Assembly (NCBI GenBank): GCA_902470815.1
Contig: CABRHS010000003.1
Coordinates: 62,001-126,000, forward strand
Length of the DNA stretch: 64,000 bases
From: an uncultured Collinsella sp.
GTDB taxonomy: Bacteria > Actinomycetota > Coriobacteriia > Coriobacteriales > Coriobacteriaceae
Direction: 5' to 3'
Below the pieces are notes generated by a model, which ran no database searches, was not told the DNA's origin, and was given only the letters and a program-made list of their open reading frames with translations. Within the stretch, counting starts at the first letter, position 1, and each line of letters starts with the position of its first letter. The translations under genes and the position numbers were made by a program. Shown here piece by piece: positions 1 through 6,693 of this stretch.

Positions 1-1
1 G

Positions 2-751
2 GATGCCGACATCGTGATCTCGCTCACGCATTTCAAGGGGCATGAGCAGGCCGGTTTCGGCGGCTGCATGAAGAACCTCGGCATGGGCGGCGGCAGTCGC
101 GCCGGCAAGATGGAGCAGCACGCGGCGGGCAAGCCGAGCGTGACGTCCGACCTGTGCATAGGCTGCCATGCCTGCGAGCGCATCTGCGCGCATGGCGCCG
201 TGGGCTTCCCCTCCGTCCGCGAGCGCACCCTCAAGAACGGCAAGACGGTCGAGACCGCCGTGGCGCGCATCGACCACGGCCGCTGCGTGGGTTGCGGTCG
301 TTGCATAGGCGCGTGCAACCAGGATGCCATCGAGCCCGACTACGACACCGCGGCCGATGTGCTCAATTACAAGATCGCCGAGTACACCCAGGCTATCGTG
401 CAGGACCGCCCGCACTTCCACATCTCGCTGGCAATCGACGTGAGCCCGAACTGCGACTGCCATGCCGAGAACGATACGCCCATCGTGCCGGATATCGGCA
501 TGTTCGCGAGCTTCGACCCGGTGGCGATCGACCAGGCCTGCATCGATGCGGCGCTCAGGATGCCCGCCATGCCCAACACCGAGCTCACCGAGATGCGTGA
601 CAAGCTGGAGGCGGCGGGCGGCGTGCCTGAGCATTGCGCGCACGACCACTTCAACATGACCCATCCCGACACCAACTGGCGCTCCATGATCGAGCACGGG
701 GTCAAGATAGGGCTCGGCACGAGCGATTACGAGCTGATCGAGGTCAAGTAG
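2..751 (+). CDS. DUF362/ferredoxin-type iron-sulfur protein, 5' truncated
   Basis: The reading frame is open from the first bases of the window, so the N-terminus lies outside and the GTG at position 14 is probably an internal codon. The visible part carries two ferredoxin-like [4Fe-4S] motifs, CIGCHACERIC and CVGCGRCIGAC, each followed by a proline-free linker. The later text DIGMFASFDPVAIDQACIDA matches the C-terminal part of DUF362 proteins. Those proteins combine a DUF362 domain with clostridial-type ferredoxin motifs and are thought to be cytoplasmic redox proteins of anaerobes; the substrate is unknown. An imperfect hairpin follows the TAG stop. The family call is confident and the function is not. 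Confidence 0.85.
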   Translation, partial: DADIVISLTHFKGHEQAGFGGCMKNLGMGGGSRAGKMEQHAAGKPSVTSDLCIGCHACERICAHGAVGFPSVRERTLKNGKTVETAVARIDHGRCVGCGRCIGACNQDAIEPDYDTAADVLNYKIAEYTQAIVQDRPHFHISLAIDVSPNCDCHAENDTPIVPDIGMFASFDPVAIDQACIDAALRMPAMPNTELTEMRDKLEAAGGVPEHCAHDHFNMTHPDTNWRSMIEHGVKIGLGTSDYELIEVK

Positions 752-765
752 GGCCCGTCCTTGGC

Positions 766-797
766 AGGGGATCGCACGCGAATCGTGCGATTCCCCT
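766..797 (+). terminator. hairpin after the DUF362 gene
   Basis: Arms AGGGGATCGCACG and CGTGCGATTCCCCT flank a five-base CGAAT loop and pair fully apart from one bulged A. The T run after it is weak (GTTCATAT). It is read as a factor-independent or assisted terminator because it starts 15 bases after the stop codon. Confidence 0.55.
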
Positions 798-882
798 GTT
801 CATATAGGGAAATCACGTGCGCCCCGCCCCTTCTGGTATAGTTCTGAGCCGTACACCTATTTTGGGAGGCCGATCAGACCAC

Positions 883-1707
883 ATGCCTGACGCGAGTGAC
901 AGTCCTTTGCCGCGACCCGATGTCGCGGCCGCCCCTGTTCCCATAGCGCGCGCCGACGCGGCAACGCGGGCGCAGCGCTTGCTTCAAGCTGCCGGATCGG
1001 GCGCCAAGGGCGCCATGGCGACGGTCGGCGCCCCCGTCAAGGCGGCGGCGCGAGCGGTCAAGCGCCATATCCCGCCTCAGTACACGATCGGCGAGGAGAT
1101 CGCGAACTCCATCACGCACGGCATCGGCGCGGTGCTCGCCGTCGCGGCTCTCGTGGTGATGATCGTCAAGGCGGCGATCGCCGGGGCGCATCCCGCGTCG
1201 CTCGCCAGCGCCATCATCTTCGGCGTCGCCCTCATCCTCGAGTACCTCGCCTCCACGCTGTATCACGCCATCGCGCCCGCGGCTGCCAAACGCGTGTTTC
1301 GCATCATCGACCACAGCTGCATCTACGTGCTCATCGCGGGCACCTACACCCCGTTCTGCCTCATTACCTTGGCGGACACGGGCGGCATACCGCTGTGCAT
1401 AGCCGTTTGGGTCCTCGCCATTTCGGGCGTTCTGTTCGAGGCTTTCATGCGCGAGCGCCAGCCCCATTGGCTGACTGCCGTCATGTACGTGGCGATGGGA
1501 TGGCTCGTGGTGTTCCGCCTGCCCCAGCTCATCGCGGCGCTCCATCCCACGGCTCTCATCCTGCTCGCCGTCGGGGGCGTCTGCTACACCATCGGCGCGG
1601 CCTTCTACGTTCTCAAAAAGATCCGGTACATGCACACGGTCTTTCACGTGTGGGTGCTCGCCGGCAGCATCCTGCAGTTCTTGGCGGTGGTCCTCTTCGT
1701 GATCTAA
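883..1707 (+). CDS. hemolysin III / PAQR family membrane protein (YqfA-like)
   Basis: This 274-residue integral membrane protein belongs to the hemolysin III (PAQR) family. It has an Ala/Pro-rich cytoplasmic N-terminus of about 65 residues followed by the family opening YTIGEEIANSITHGIG and seven hydrophobic segments. Family histidines are visible in NSITHGIG, LYHAIAP and HTVFHVWV, and with D/S residues of HSCIYVLIAG they form the presumed zinc site. The family's biochemical role in bacteria is poorly defined, and hemolysis is not a safe inference. ATG 883 was chosen over an in-frame GTG at 817 because GGGAGG lies at 864-869 and the early GTG only adds unconserved residues. It is probably monocistronic, since a long inverted repeat follows. 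Confidence 0.88.
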   Translation: MPDASDSPLPRPDVAAAPVPIARADAATRAQRLLQAAGSGAKGAMATVGAPVKAAARAVKRHIPPQYTIGEEIANSITHGIGAVLAVAALVVMIVKAAIAGAHPASLASAIIFGVALILEYLASTLYHAIAPAAAKRVFRIIDHSCIYVLIAGTYTPFCLITLADTGGIPLCIAVWVLAISGVLFEAFMRERQPHWLTAVMYVAMGWLVVFRLPQLIAALHPTALILLAVGGVCYTIGAAFYVLKKIRYMHTVFHVWVLAGSILQFLAVVLFVI

Positions 1708-1727
1708 CGCCGTCGCGTGACGGGCCG

Positions 1728-1839
1728 GATGTGTAATTGGGGTCGGGTGCAAATTACACATCGGCCTGGACGCTTCGTGCGATGTGTAATCCGCACCCGG
1801 CCCCAATTGCACATCCGCACCCGACCCCAATCGCGCATC
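1728..1839. repeat. long inverted repeat, dispersed-repeat family A (three copies)
   Basis: Copy A (1728-1762) and copy B (1781-1815) are 35-base inverted copies that match at 31 of 35 positions, and the mismatches still allow G-U pairing. They would fold as a 35-bp stem with an 18-base loop. A third partial copy in the orientation of B follows at 1816-1839. Each unit is itself near-palindromic, with ends GATGTGTAAT and ATTACACATC around a GGGGTCGGGTGC core. A fourth copy occurs at 59843-59877. The arrangement resembles REP/BIME-like intergenic palindromes. No transposase gene is adjacent. Confidence 0.85.
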
Positions 1840-1881
1840 GCATCCACCGCAGGTCTACCCAGGAGGTTTGAAACCGTCCCC

Positions 1882-3231
1882 ATGGACATCACCATCAGTA
1901 TCATCACCACGCTCGTTCTCACCATCGTCAACGGCTACTTCTCCATGTCCGAGATGGCCCTCACCACGGCCAAGCGCGCCGTCCTCGACCATGAGGCGGA
2001 GGAGGGCGACAGCCGCGCCGCCCGCGCTGCCGAGCTTGCCGCGGACTCCGGCAACTTCCTCGCCACCATCCAGGTGGCCATCACGCTCGTGGGTTTCGCC
2101 TCCTCGGCGGTTGCCTCCACCAACCTGTCCGACCCGTTGGCCCAGTGGCTGTCGAGCTTCGGCATCGACGCGCTCACCATGGTCGCTCCCGGCTTGGCGC
2201 CCGTGATCATCACGCTGGCCGTGTCCTATCTCTCCATCGTGGTGGGCGAGCTGGTCCCCAAGCGCATCGCGCTCGCCGACGCCGAGGGCATGGCGAAGCG
2301 CGTGGCAAAGCCGCTCACCGTGTTCCAGAAGATCGCGCGCCCGCTTGTTTGGCTCACGCAGGCCTCGGCGGACGGCCTTGCCAAGCTGCTGCGCATCAAG
2401 AACGCCGACGATCGCCAGAACGTCTCCGAGGAGGAGATCAAGTACATGATCAACGAGCAGGACACGCTGCTCGATGAGGAGAAGCGCATCATCCACGAGG
2501 TCTTCGACCTGGGCGACGCCTCTGCGCGCGAGGTCATGGTGCCCCGCGTGGACGTGACCATGGCCGAGGACGTGCAGACGGTGACCGAGGTCATGAACCT
2601 CATGCGCCAGACCGGCTTCTCCCGCATGCCGGTGTTCCACGAGGACCAGGACGGCGTGGTGGGCATCGCCCACATCAAGGACCTGATCGGTCCCGCCATG
2701 GGGGACGAGGCCGACCGCCCGGTGTCCGAGTACATGCGCGACGCGACGTTCATCCCCGACACCAAGGACATCCTGCCCCTGCTCTCCGAGATGCAGACCG
2801 CTCACGACCAGATCGTCGTGGTGGTGGACGAGTACGGCGGAACCGCCGGCATCATCACCATCGAGGACATCGTCGAGGAGATCGTGGGCGAGATCGAGGA
2901 CGAGTTTGACCCCGACAACAAGTACCTCACGCGCCTCTCCAAGCGCGAGTGGCTGGTCGACGGGCGTTTTCCCTGCGACGACGCCATCGAGATGGGCTGG
3001 CCCATCGAGGAGAGCGACGAGTATGAGACAATCGCCGGTTGGATCTTGGACCTTTGCGACTCCTTGCCGGATATCGGTGAGGTTTTCGAGGCGGACGGGT
3101 ACAAGTTCAAGGTGCAGTCCATGCGCGGCCAGCGCATCTCGCTGATCCGCGTGATCGCCCCGCTAGAGGAGCCCAGGCTGGTTGACGGCGATGCGGCCAA
3201 GGAGCGCCGCGCCGAGAGCGAAGCCGAGTAG
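1882..3231 (+). CDS. CNNM/CBS-domain hemolysin-family transporter (CorC-type)
   Basis: The 449-residue protein has the CNNM/HlyC architecture: an N-terminal transmembrane DUF21 domain (residues about 1-170, beginning MDITISIITTLVLTIVNGYF and containing GELVPKRIAL), a tandem CBS pair (about 200-330, with MVPRVDVTMA and VVVDEYGGTAGIITIEDI) and a C-terminal CorC_HlyC domain. Relatives are linked to Mg2+ or Co2+ export and resistance. ATG 1882 is preceded by AGGAGG at 1861-1866, a rather long spacing. An upstream in-frame GTG at 1717 is rejected because its extension would run through the repeat array. The next gene starts 33 bases downstream and may be cotranscribed. Confidence 0.92.
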   Translation: MDITISIITTLVLTIVNGYFSMSEMALTTAKRAVLDHEAEEGDSRAARAAELAADSGNFLATIQVAITLVGFASSAVASTNLSDPLAQWLSSFGIDALTMVAPGLAPVIITLAVSYLSIVVGELVPKRIALADAEGMAKRVAKPLTVFQKIARPLVWLTQASADGLAKLLRIKNADDRQNVSEEEIKYMINEQDTLLDEEKRIIHEVFDLGDASAREVMVPRVDVTMAEDVQTVTEVMNLMRQTGFSRMPVFHEDQDGVVGIAHIKDLIGPAMGDEADRPVSEYMRDATFIPDTKDILPLLSEMQTAHDQIVVVVDEYGGTAGIITIEDIVEEIVGEIEDEFDPDNKYLTRLSKREWLVDGRFPCDDAIEMGWPIEESDEYETIAGWILDLCDSLPDIGEVFEADGYKFKVQSMRGQRISLIRVIAPLEEPRLVDGDAAKERRAESEAE

Positions 3232-3263
3232 CCGGGCGACGAGCCGGCAGGAAAGGAGCGGCC

Positions 3264-3758
3264 ATGGCCGATCTGTTCAACATTCTCAAGGTCACGGTTG
3301 GACCCAAGAAGCTCACGGCGCGCGTGCTCGTGAATCCGGGCATGCCGCTCATGACGTCCGAGGACGTCGAGGCCACGGCTCGCGTCTACTACCTGGCGCC
3401 CGCCATCGCCGACCACATGTGCCTGGGAGACAGCGGCTCCAAGTTCCAGGATTGCATGGGCCACACCGAGCTCGCGCACCTGCTCGAGCACCTCACGGTT
3501 GAGATCATGAACGAGACGGGGCTCGCGGGCGCCATCTCCACGGGTCGCACGCGCAACGTCATGGGCGACGAGCGCCTGTTCGATGTAGAGATCTCATGCC
3601 CCGACGACGCGCTCGCGATCGGCGCCCTCTCGTCCGCATCGTTCATGATGAACTGGGCGTTTCTGCACAACGACCAGACGCCGCCGGACTTCCCGGGAAC
3701 CGTCGCCGCCCTCACGAGCCTTGTGAGCAGCCTGCGCGGCGCCCCCGAGGAGGAGTAA
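3264..3758 (+). CDS. small protein resembling the cyanophycin synthetase N-terminal domain
   Basis: This is a 164-residue soluble protein with no signal peptide and a GAAAGGAG-type ribosome site just upstream. It has no standard family name that I recognise. Its centre, AHLLEHLTVE (H72, E75, H76), then GLAGAISTGRTR and LFDVEISCPDD, follows the order seen in the N-terminal domain of cyanophycin synthetase, where an H-x-x-E-H segment is followed by GRTR and a Y/F-D-V strand. H-x-x-E-H is also the zinc motif of M16 peptidases. No ATP-grasp or Mur ligase domain is attached or nearby, so cyanophycin synthesis cannot be inferred. It could be a free-standing hydrolase or a binding domain. Confidence 0.6.
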   Translation: MADLFNILKVTVGPKKLTARVLVNPGMPLMTSEDVEATARVYYLAPAIADHMCLGDSGSKFQDCMGHTELAHLLEHLTVEIMNETGLAGAISTGRTRNVMGDERLFDVEISCPDDALAIGALSSASFMMNWAFLHNDQTPPDFPGTVAALTSLVSSLRGAPEEE

Positions 3759-3773
3759 TCGGGCCCGGGTGGG

Positions 3774-3779
3774 TATAAT
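3774..3779 (+). promoter_or_regulatory. -10 element TATAAT for the YtxH gene
   Basis: A consensus TATAAT lies 56 bases before the YtxH start, just after the previous stop. No convincing -35 hexamer is visible at the usual distance. Confidence 0.5.
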
Positions 3780-3834
3780 GAGTCACCAACGAATGGTCCA
3801 GCACGGACGTTCCGTTCTTTAAAGGAGTAGAGAC

Positions 3835-4206
3835 ATGGGCAAGGGTATGAGTTTTGTTGCGGGTGCCGCTGTGGGCGCCGCGGCCGGCGTGGTCCTGGGC
3901 GTGCTGTACGCCCCCCGTTCCGGTGCCGAGACCCGCGCGATGGCGGCGGACATGGCCAACGATGCCTGGGATTCCGCGCGCGACATGTACGAGCAGGGCG
4001 TCGACCAGGCTCGCGCCGCGATGGACGACTTCGGCCCCACGGTCGACGCCGCCACGGATGAGCTGCGCGCCAAGGTCGACCTCGCCCGCGAGCGCATGGA
4101 TCAGCTCCGCGAGCAGCTGAATGACGCCGTGAACGCCGGCACCGTCACCCCCGCCGCAGATGTGGTCGTGGAGGCTGTCGCCCCCGCGGACCCCGTCCAG
4201 GCATAA
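3835..4206 (+). CDS. YtxH domain-containing protein
   Basis: This 123-residue protein begins with one glycine/alanine-rich hydrophobic segment (FVAGAAVGAAAGVVLGVLYA) followed directly by APRSGAETR, the hallmark of YtxH-family proteins. The rest is an amphipathic, alanine-rich helix likely to form a coiled coil (residues 40-105). Family members are small membrane-anchored proteins linked to the general stress response in Bacillus; the molecular role is unknown. ATG 3835 has AAAGGAG at 3821-3827. The next gene begins 20 bases after the stop, suggesting an operon with the PRC-barrel and NodB-fold genes. Confidence 0.85.
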   Translation: MGKGMSFVAGAAVGAAAGVVLGVLYAPRSGAETRAMAADMANDAWDSARDMYEQGVDQARAAMDDFGPTVDAATDELRAKVDLARERMDQLREQLNDAVNAGTVTPAADVVVEAVAPADPVQA

Positions 4207-4226
4207 CGGCTCTGCTGCGTAACAAA

Positions 4227-5018
4227 ATGCTTGCAGGTGACTTCGCGGGCATCAAGCTGTACAAGCTTCCCGCGCCCGACAAACGGGTCAAGAAAGACGG
4301 GACGCCCCGCGACCCCAAGAAGATCGGAAAGATCCACTACCCGGTGTTCACCCCCGAGGGAACGCGGGTAGTGGGTTTCATGCTGCGGTTGCCGGATATC
4401 GCCGGCATGGTCAAGCAGCCCGACCGCTTCATCGCCTACGACGCCATCGGCGTGGACGGCGACGTGATGGTGGCTAAGGAGGACCGCGCGGCGTTCGACG
4501 CCCCCGCGGCCAAGCGTCTGGGCATCGACCTCGATTCCTGCCTGATCTGGACGGGCATGGACGTGCGCACGCAGACGGGGAAGTCGGTTGGGTATTGTGC
4601 CGATGTCGACTTCAACGGCCGCACGGGAGAGGTTCTCTCCTTCATCCTCACCGAAGGGGGCGCCTCGAACGCCCTGGTCGGTCACCGGGAGATGCCGCCG
4701 AGCATGCTCAAGGGCTATCGCGATGGCGCCATGATCGTGAGCGATGATGCCTTGGACCTGGAGTTCTCCGGTGGCGCCGCCGCCAAGGCCGCGGAGGCGA
4801 GCGTGAAGGCCGCCGCAAAGGCATCCGAGGTGGGGGCCAAGGCTAAGGTCCAGGTCAAGAAGGGCGCTGCCGTCATCGACGAGAAGGGCTCCGAAGCGCT
4901 CGATAAGGGGTCGAAGGCCCTGGGCAGGCAGCTCGGAAAGACAAAGGGCATGTTCAGCTCCTTTGTTAGCGAGTACAAGAAGGCGGCAGGGGCGCCCCCA
5001 AGTAAAAAGAAGAAATAG
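4227..5018 (+). CDS. PRC-barrel domain-containing protein
   Basis: The 263-residue protein has a PRC-barrel-like first half: VVGFMLRLPDIAGMV, IAYDAIGVDGDVMV and later GYCADVDFNGRTGEVLSFIL, which is the typical G-x-V-x-D-v-x-F-n-x-x-t-G strand pair. The second half (about 180-263) is a low-complexity Ala/Lys helix ending in a lysine cluster, and may bind acidic partners or membranes. No signal peptide or membrane segment is seen. ATG 4227 lacks a clear Shine-Dalgarno sequence, so translation may depend on coupling with the upstream YtxH gene. PRC barrels occur in photosystem, RimM and sporulation proteins and indicate a fold more than a function. Confidence 0.7.
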   Translation: MLAGDFAGIKLYKLPAPDKRVKKDGTPRDPKKIGKIHYPVFTPEGTRVVGFMLRLPDIAGMVKQPDRFIAYDAIGVDGDVMVAKEDRAAFDAPAAKRLGIDLDSCLIWTGMDVRTQTGKSVGYCADVDFNGRTGEVLSFILTEGGASNALVGHREMPPSMLKGYRDGAMIVSDDALDLEFSGGAAAKAAEASVKAAAKASEVGAKAKVQVKKGAAVIDEKGSEALDKGSKALGRQLGKTKGMFSSFVSEYKKAAGAPPSKKKK

Positions 5019-5036
5019 ACGGAACGGGGAGAACCA

Positions 5037-6416
5037 TTGCCTAATTACACCACCTCCTATTCCTCGCAGAACAAGCCGCGGTATCGCAAGAACACCGGCA
5101 ATCAGTTGCCGAGCGGCCGCCGCCGTCAGCAGCGCCGCAAGGGGGCCCAGTACCTCAGGAGGTCCCAGGGTTTTGGCGGGCGGAGGCGCTCCGGCCACGG
5201 GTATGGCGGAAACGATCGCAAGACGTATGCGCTCATCATCGTGGGCTGCGCCTTCCTATTGTTTGTGGCGAGTATCGTCTGGTACGTGAACCGTAGTGTG
5301 GAGATCACGCTGAACGGACAGGCCGTCAAGGTCAGGATTCATTCGGATGTCGAGCGCGTCATCGCGGATCAAGGGCTCGAGCCGAGCCCGGGCGACCTGC
5401 TCTCCGTTAACGACAAGGTGCTGCAGAAGGGCGCCGGGTCTGCCTACACGGTGGGCCTCGACGGCAAGGAGCTCTCGGCCAAGAAGGCCGCTTCGCTCGA
5501 GATCGAGGGGGGCGAGGAGCTCTCCATCGAGGACGGCGCCGATGTTTACGAGGACCACGACATCCAGGTCACCGAGATAGAGCCGACCCTGACCGTCGAG
5601 GGGTCCGGCCCGGTCCGCTACGTCGAGACATGGGGCAAGGCGGGGAGGTCCGAGGTGTGGACCGGACGCCAGACGGGCGAGGTCGTCGACAAGGGCGTGG
5701 TCGAGGAGCCCGTGGACGCCGTGGTCAAATGCGTGTCGGTCCTCCCCGGCGCCAAGGGGAAGAAATACGTCGCCCTGACGTTCGACGAGGGTCCGAGCGA
5801 ACGCACCGCGGACATCGTCCGCATCCTTGAGGAAAAGGGCGCCAAGGCCACGTTCTTCGTCGAAGGCGACAAGGTCGCGGGCGCGTCCGATGCCCTGCGC
5901 GCCATCGAGGAGTCCGGCAACGAGCTCGGCACCAACGCGTTTGCCGACGTCGACTTGGGCGAGATGTCCGCCACTGAGCTGCGGGACCAGATCTCCCGAA
6001 GCTTCGACGCGGTGGAGAATGCGACGGGTGAGCGCCCCACGCTCCTGCGCCCGCCGTTCGGTTCGTTCTCCGATCGCAACTGGGCCGATGCCATGGACCT
6101 CATGGGCGCCGTCGTCACCTGGAACGTCGACTCGGGCGATTGGCTGCTGCAGGGCGCCGCGTCGGTCGTGGAGACCGTTGCGGGCTCGGTTGGCAATGGG
6201 GACATCGTGCTGCTCACCGACAACGAGGCGACGGCCGGTCAGACCGTCGAGGCGCTGCCGCAGATCATAGACCGCCTCAAAGAGGCCGGGTACGAGCTGG
6301 TGACGGTTTCCGAGCTGATCTCCATGGACGACGACCTCAAGGCCGTCGTAAAGACGGGTAGGACGGGAATCCCCAAGGGAGCCTGCCTGCCTGTCCTCCC
6401 GACGGAGGGCGAGTGA
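5037..6416 (+). CDS. NodB-fold polysaccharide deacetylase homolog, probably inactive
   Basis: This 459-residue protein has an Arg/Gly-rich cytoplasmic head (1-60), one membrane segment (TYALIIVGCAFLLFVASIVW), an extracellular region of about 160 residues and a C-terminal NodB domain (about 240-440). The fold motifs are in order but altered. TFDDGP is TFDEGP (D250, E251). The H-x3-H metal site is N300-x3-D304 in GTNAFADVD. RPPFG is kept. The terminal I-L-H motif ends in T394 (IVLLTDN). Two metal ligands are therefore lost, so peptidoglycan or glycan deacetylation is unlikely and a binding or scaffold role is more probable. Translation starts at TTG 5037 after GGGGAG. Confidence 0.82.
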   Translation: MPNYTTSYSSQNKPRYRKNTGNQLPSGRRRQQRRKGAQYLRRSQGFGGRRRSGHGYGGNDRKTYALIIVGCAFLLFVASIVWYVNRSVEITLNGQAVKVRIHSDVERVIADQGLEPSPGDLLSVNDKVLQKGAGSAYTVGLDGKELSAKKAASLEIEGGEELSIEDGADVYEDHDIQVTEIEPTLTVEGSGPVRYVETWGKAGRSEVWTGRQTGEVVDKGVVEEPVDAVVKCVSVLPGAKGKKYVALTFDEGPSERTADIVRILEEKGAKATFFVEGDKVAGASDALRAIEESGNELGTNAFADVDLGEMSATELRDQISRSFDAVENATGERPTLLRPPFGSFSDRNWADAMDLMGAVVTWNVDSGDWLLQGAASVVETVAGSVGNGDIVLLTDNEATAGQTVEALPQIIDRLKEAGYELVTVSELISMDDDLKAVVKTGRTGIPKGACLPVLPTEGE

Positions 6417-6520
6417 CCCACCGGCGGGAGAGCGTCGCGCGGGGGCGCGGAGGGCCCTGTCGCCCCGTCCGATGCTGACAAGATGCAAACATATTGGCGC
6501 AAACCGCATGGTATAGTGAA

Positions 6521-6558
6521 TGCGGCCATGCCCCGTGGGGGCGGGCCGCATCTTTTTT
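6521..6558 (+). terminator. intrinsic terminator before the metal-transport operon
   Basis: TGCGGCC (6521-6527) pairs with GGCCGCA (6544-6550) around an inner CCCC/GGGG stem, and TCTTTTTT follows. It may end the NodB-fold operon. An extended -10 (TGG then TATAGT at 6512-6517) sits immediately before it, so it could also act as an early attenuator of the downstream operon. Confidence 0.7.
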
Positions 6559-6693
6559 ATCAGAGGGTCACGAGAAAGGCCTGAGGTGAAAGCTAAACCC
6601 CGACCACACAGTCGCTGACCCCTGCGAGTGCCCTTCTGCCGCCGCGCGGCACTTGAGCACCTGCCGGGGTGCAAATGCGTACGAAGGAGCACT
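6559..6693 (+). promoter_or_regulatory. 135-base structured 5' leader of the metal-transport operon
   Basis: The stretch between the terminator and the MgtE-like start has no ORF of its own and contains several short hairpins, for example GCCGC/GCGGC near 6638-6650 and GCACC/GGTGC near 6657-6672. A good ribosome site (GAAGGAG, 6683-6689) follows. I do not see the conserved cores of the M-box or yybP-ykoY riboswitches, so the class, if any, is unknown. Confidence 0.35.

Noticed and set aside
1717..1881. Longer N-terminus for the CBS-domain transporter starting at GTG 1717
   Set aside because: The extension would be translated from the inverted repeat and has no homology to the family; AGGAGG supports ATG 1882.
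6559..6693. M-box or yybP-ykoY riboswitch
   Set aside because: The conserved cores of both classes could not be found, so only an unclassified leader is reported.
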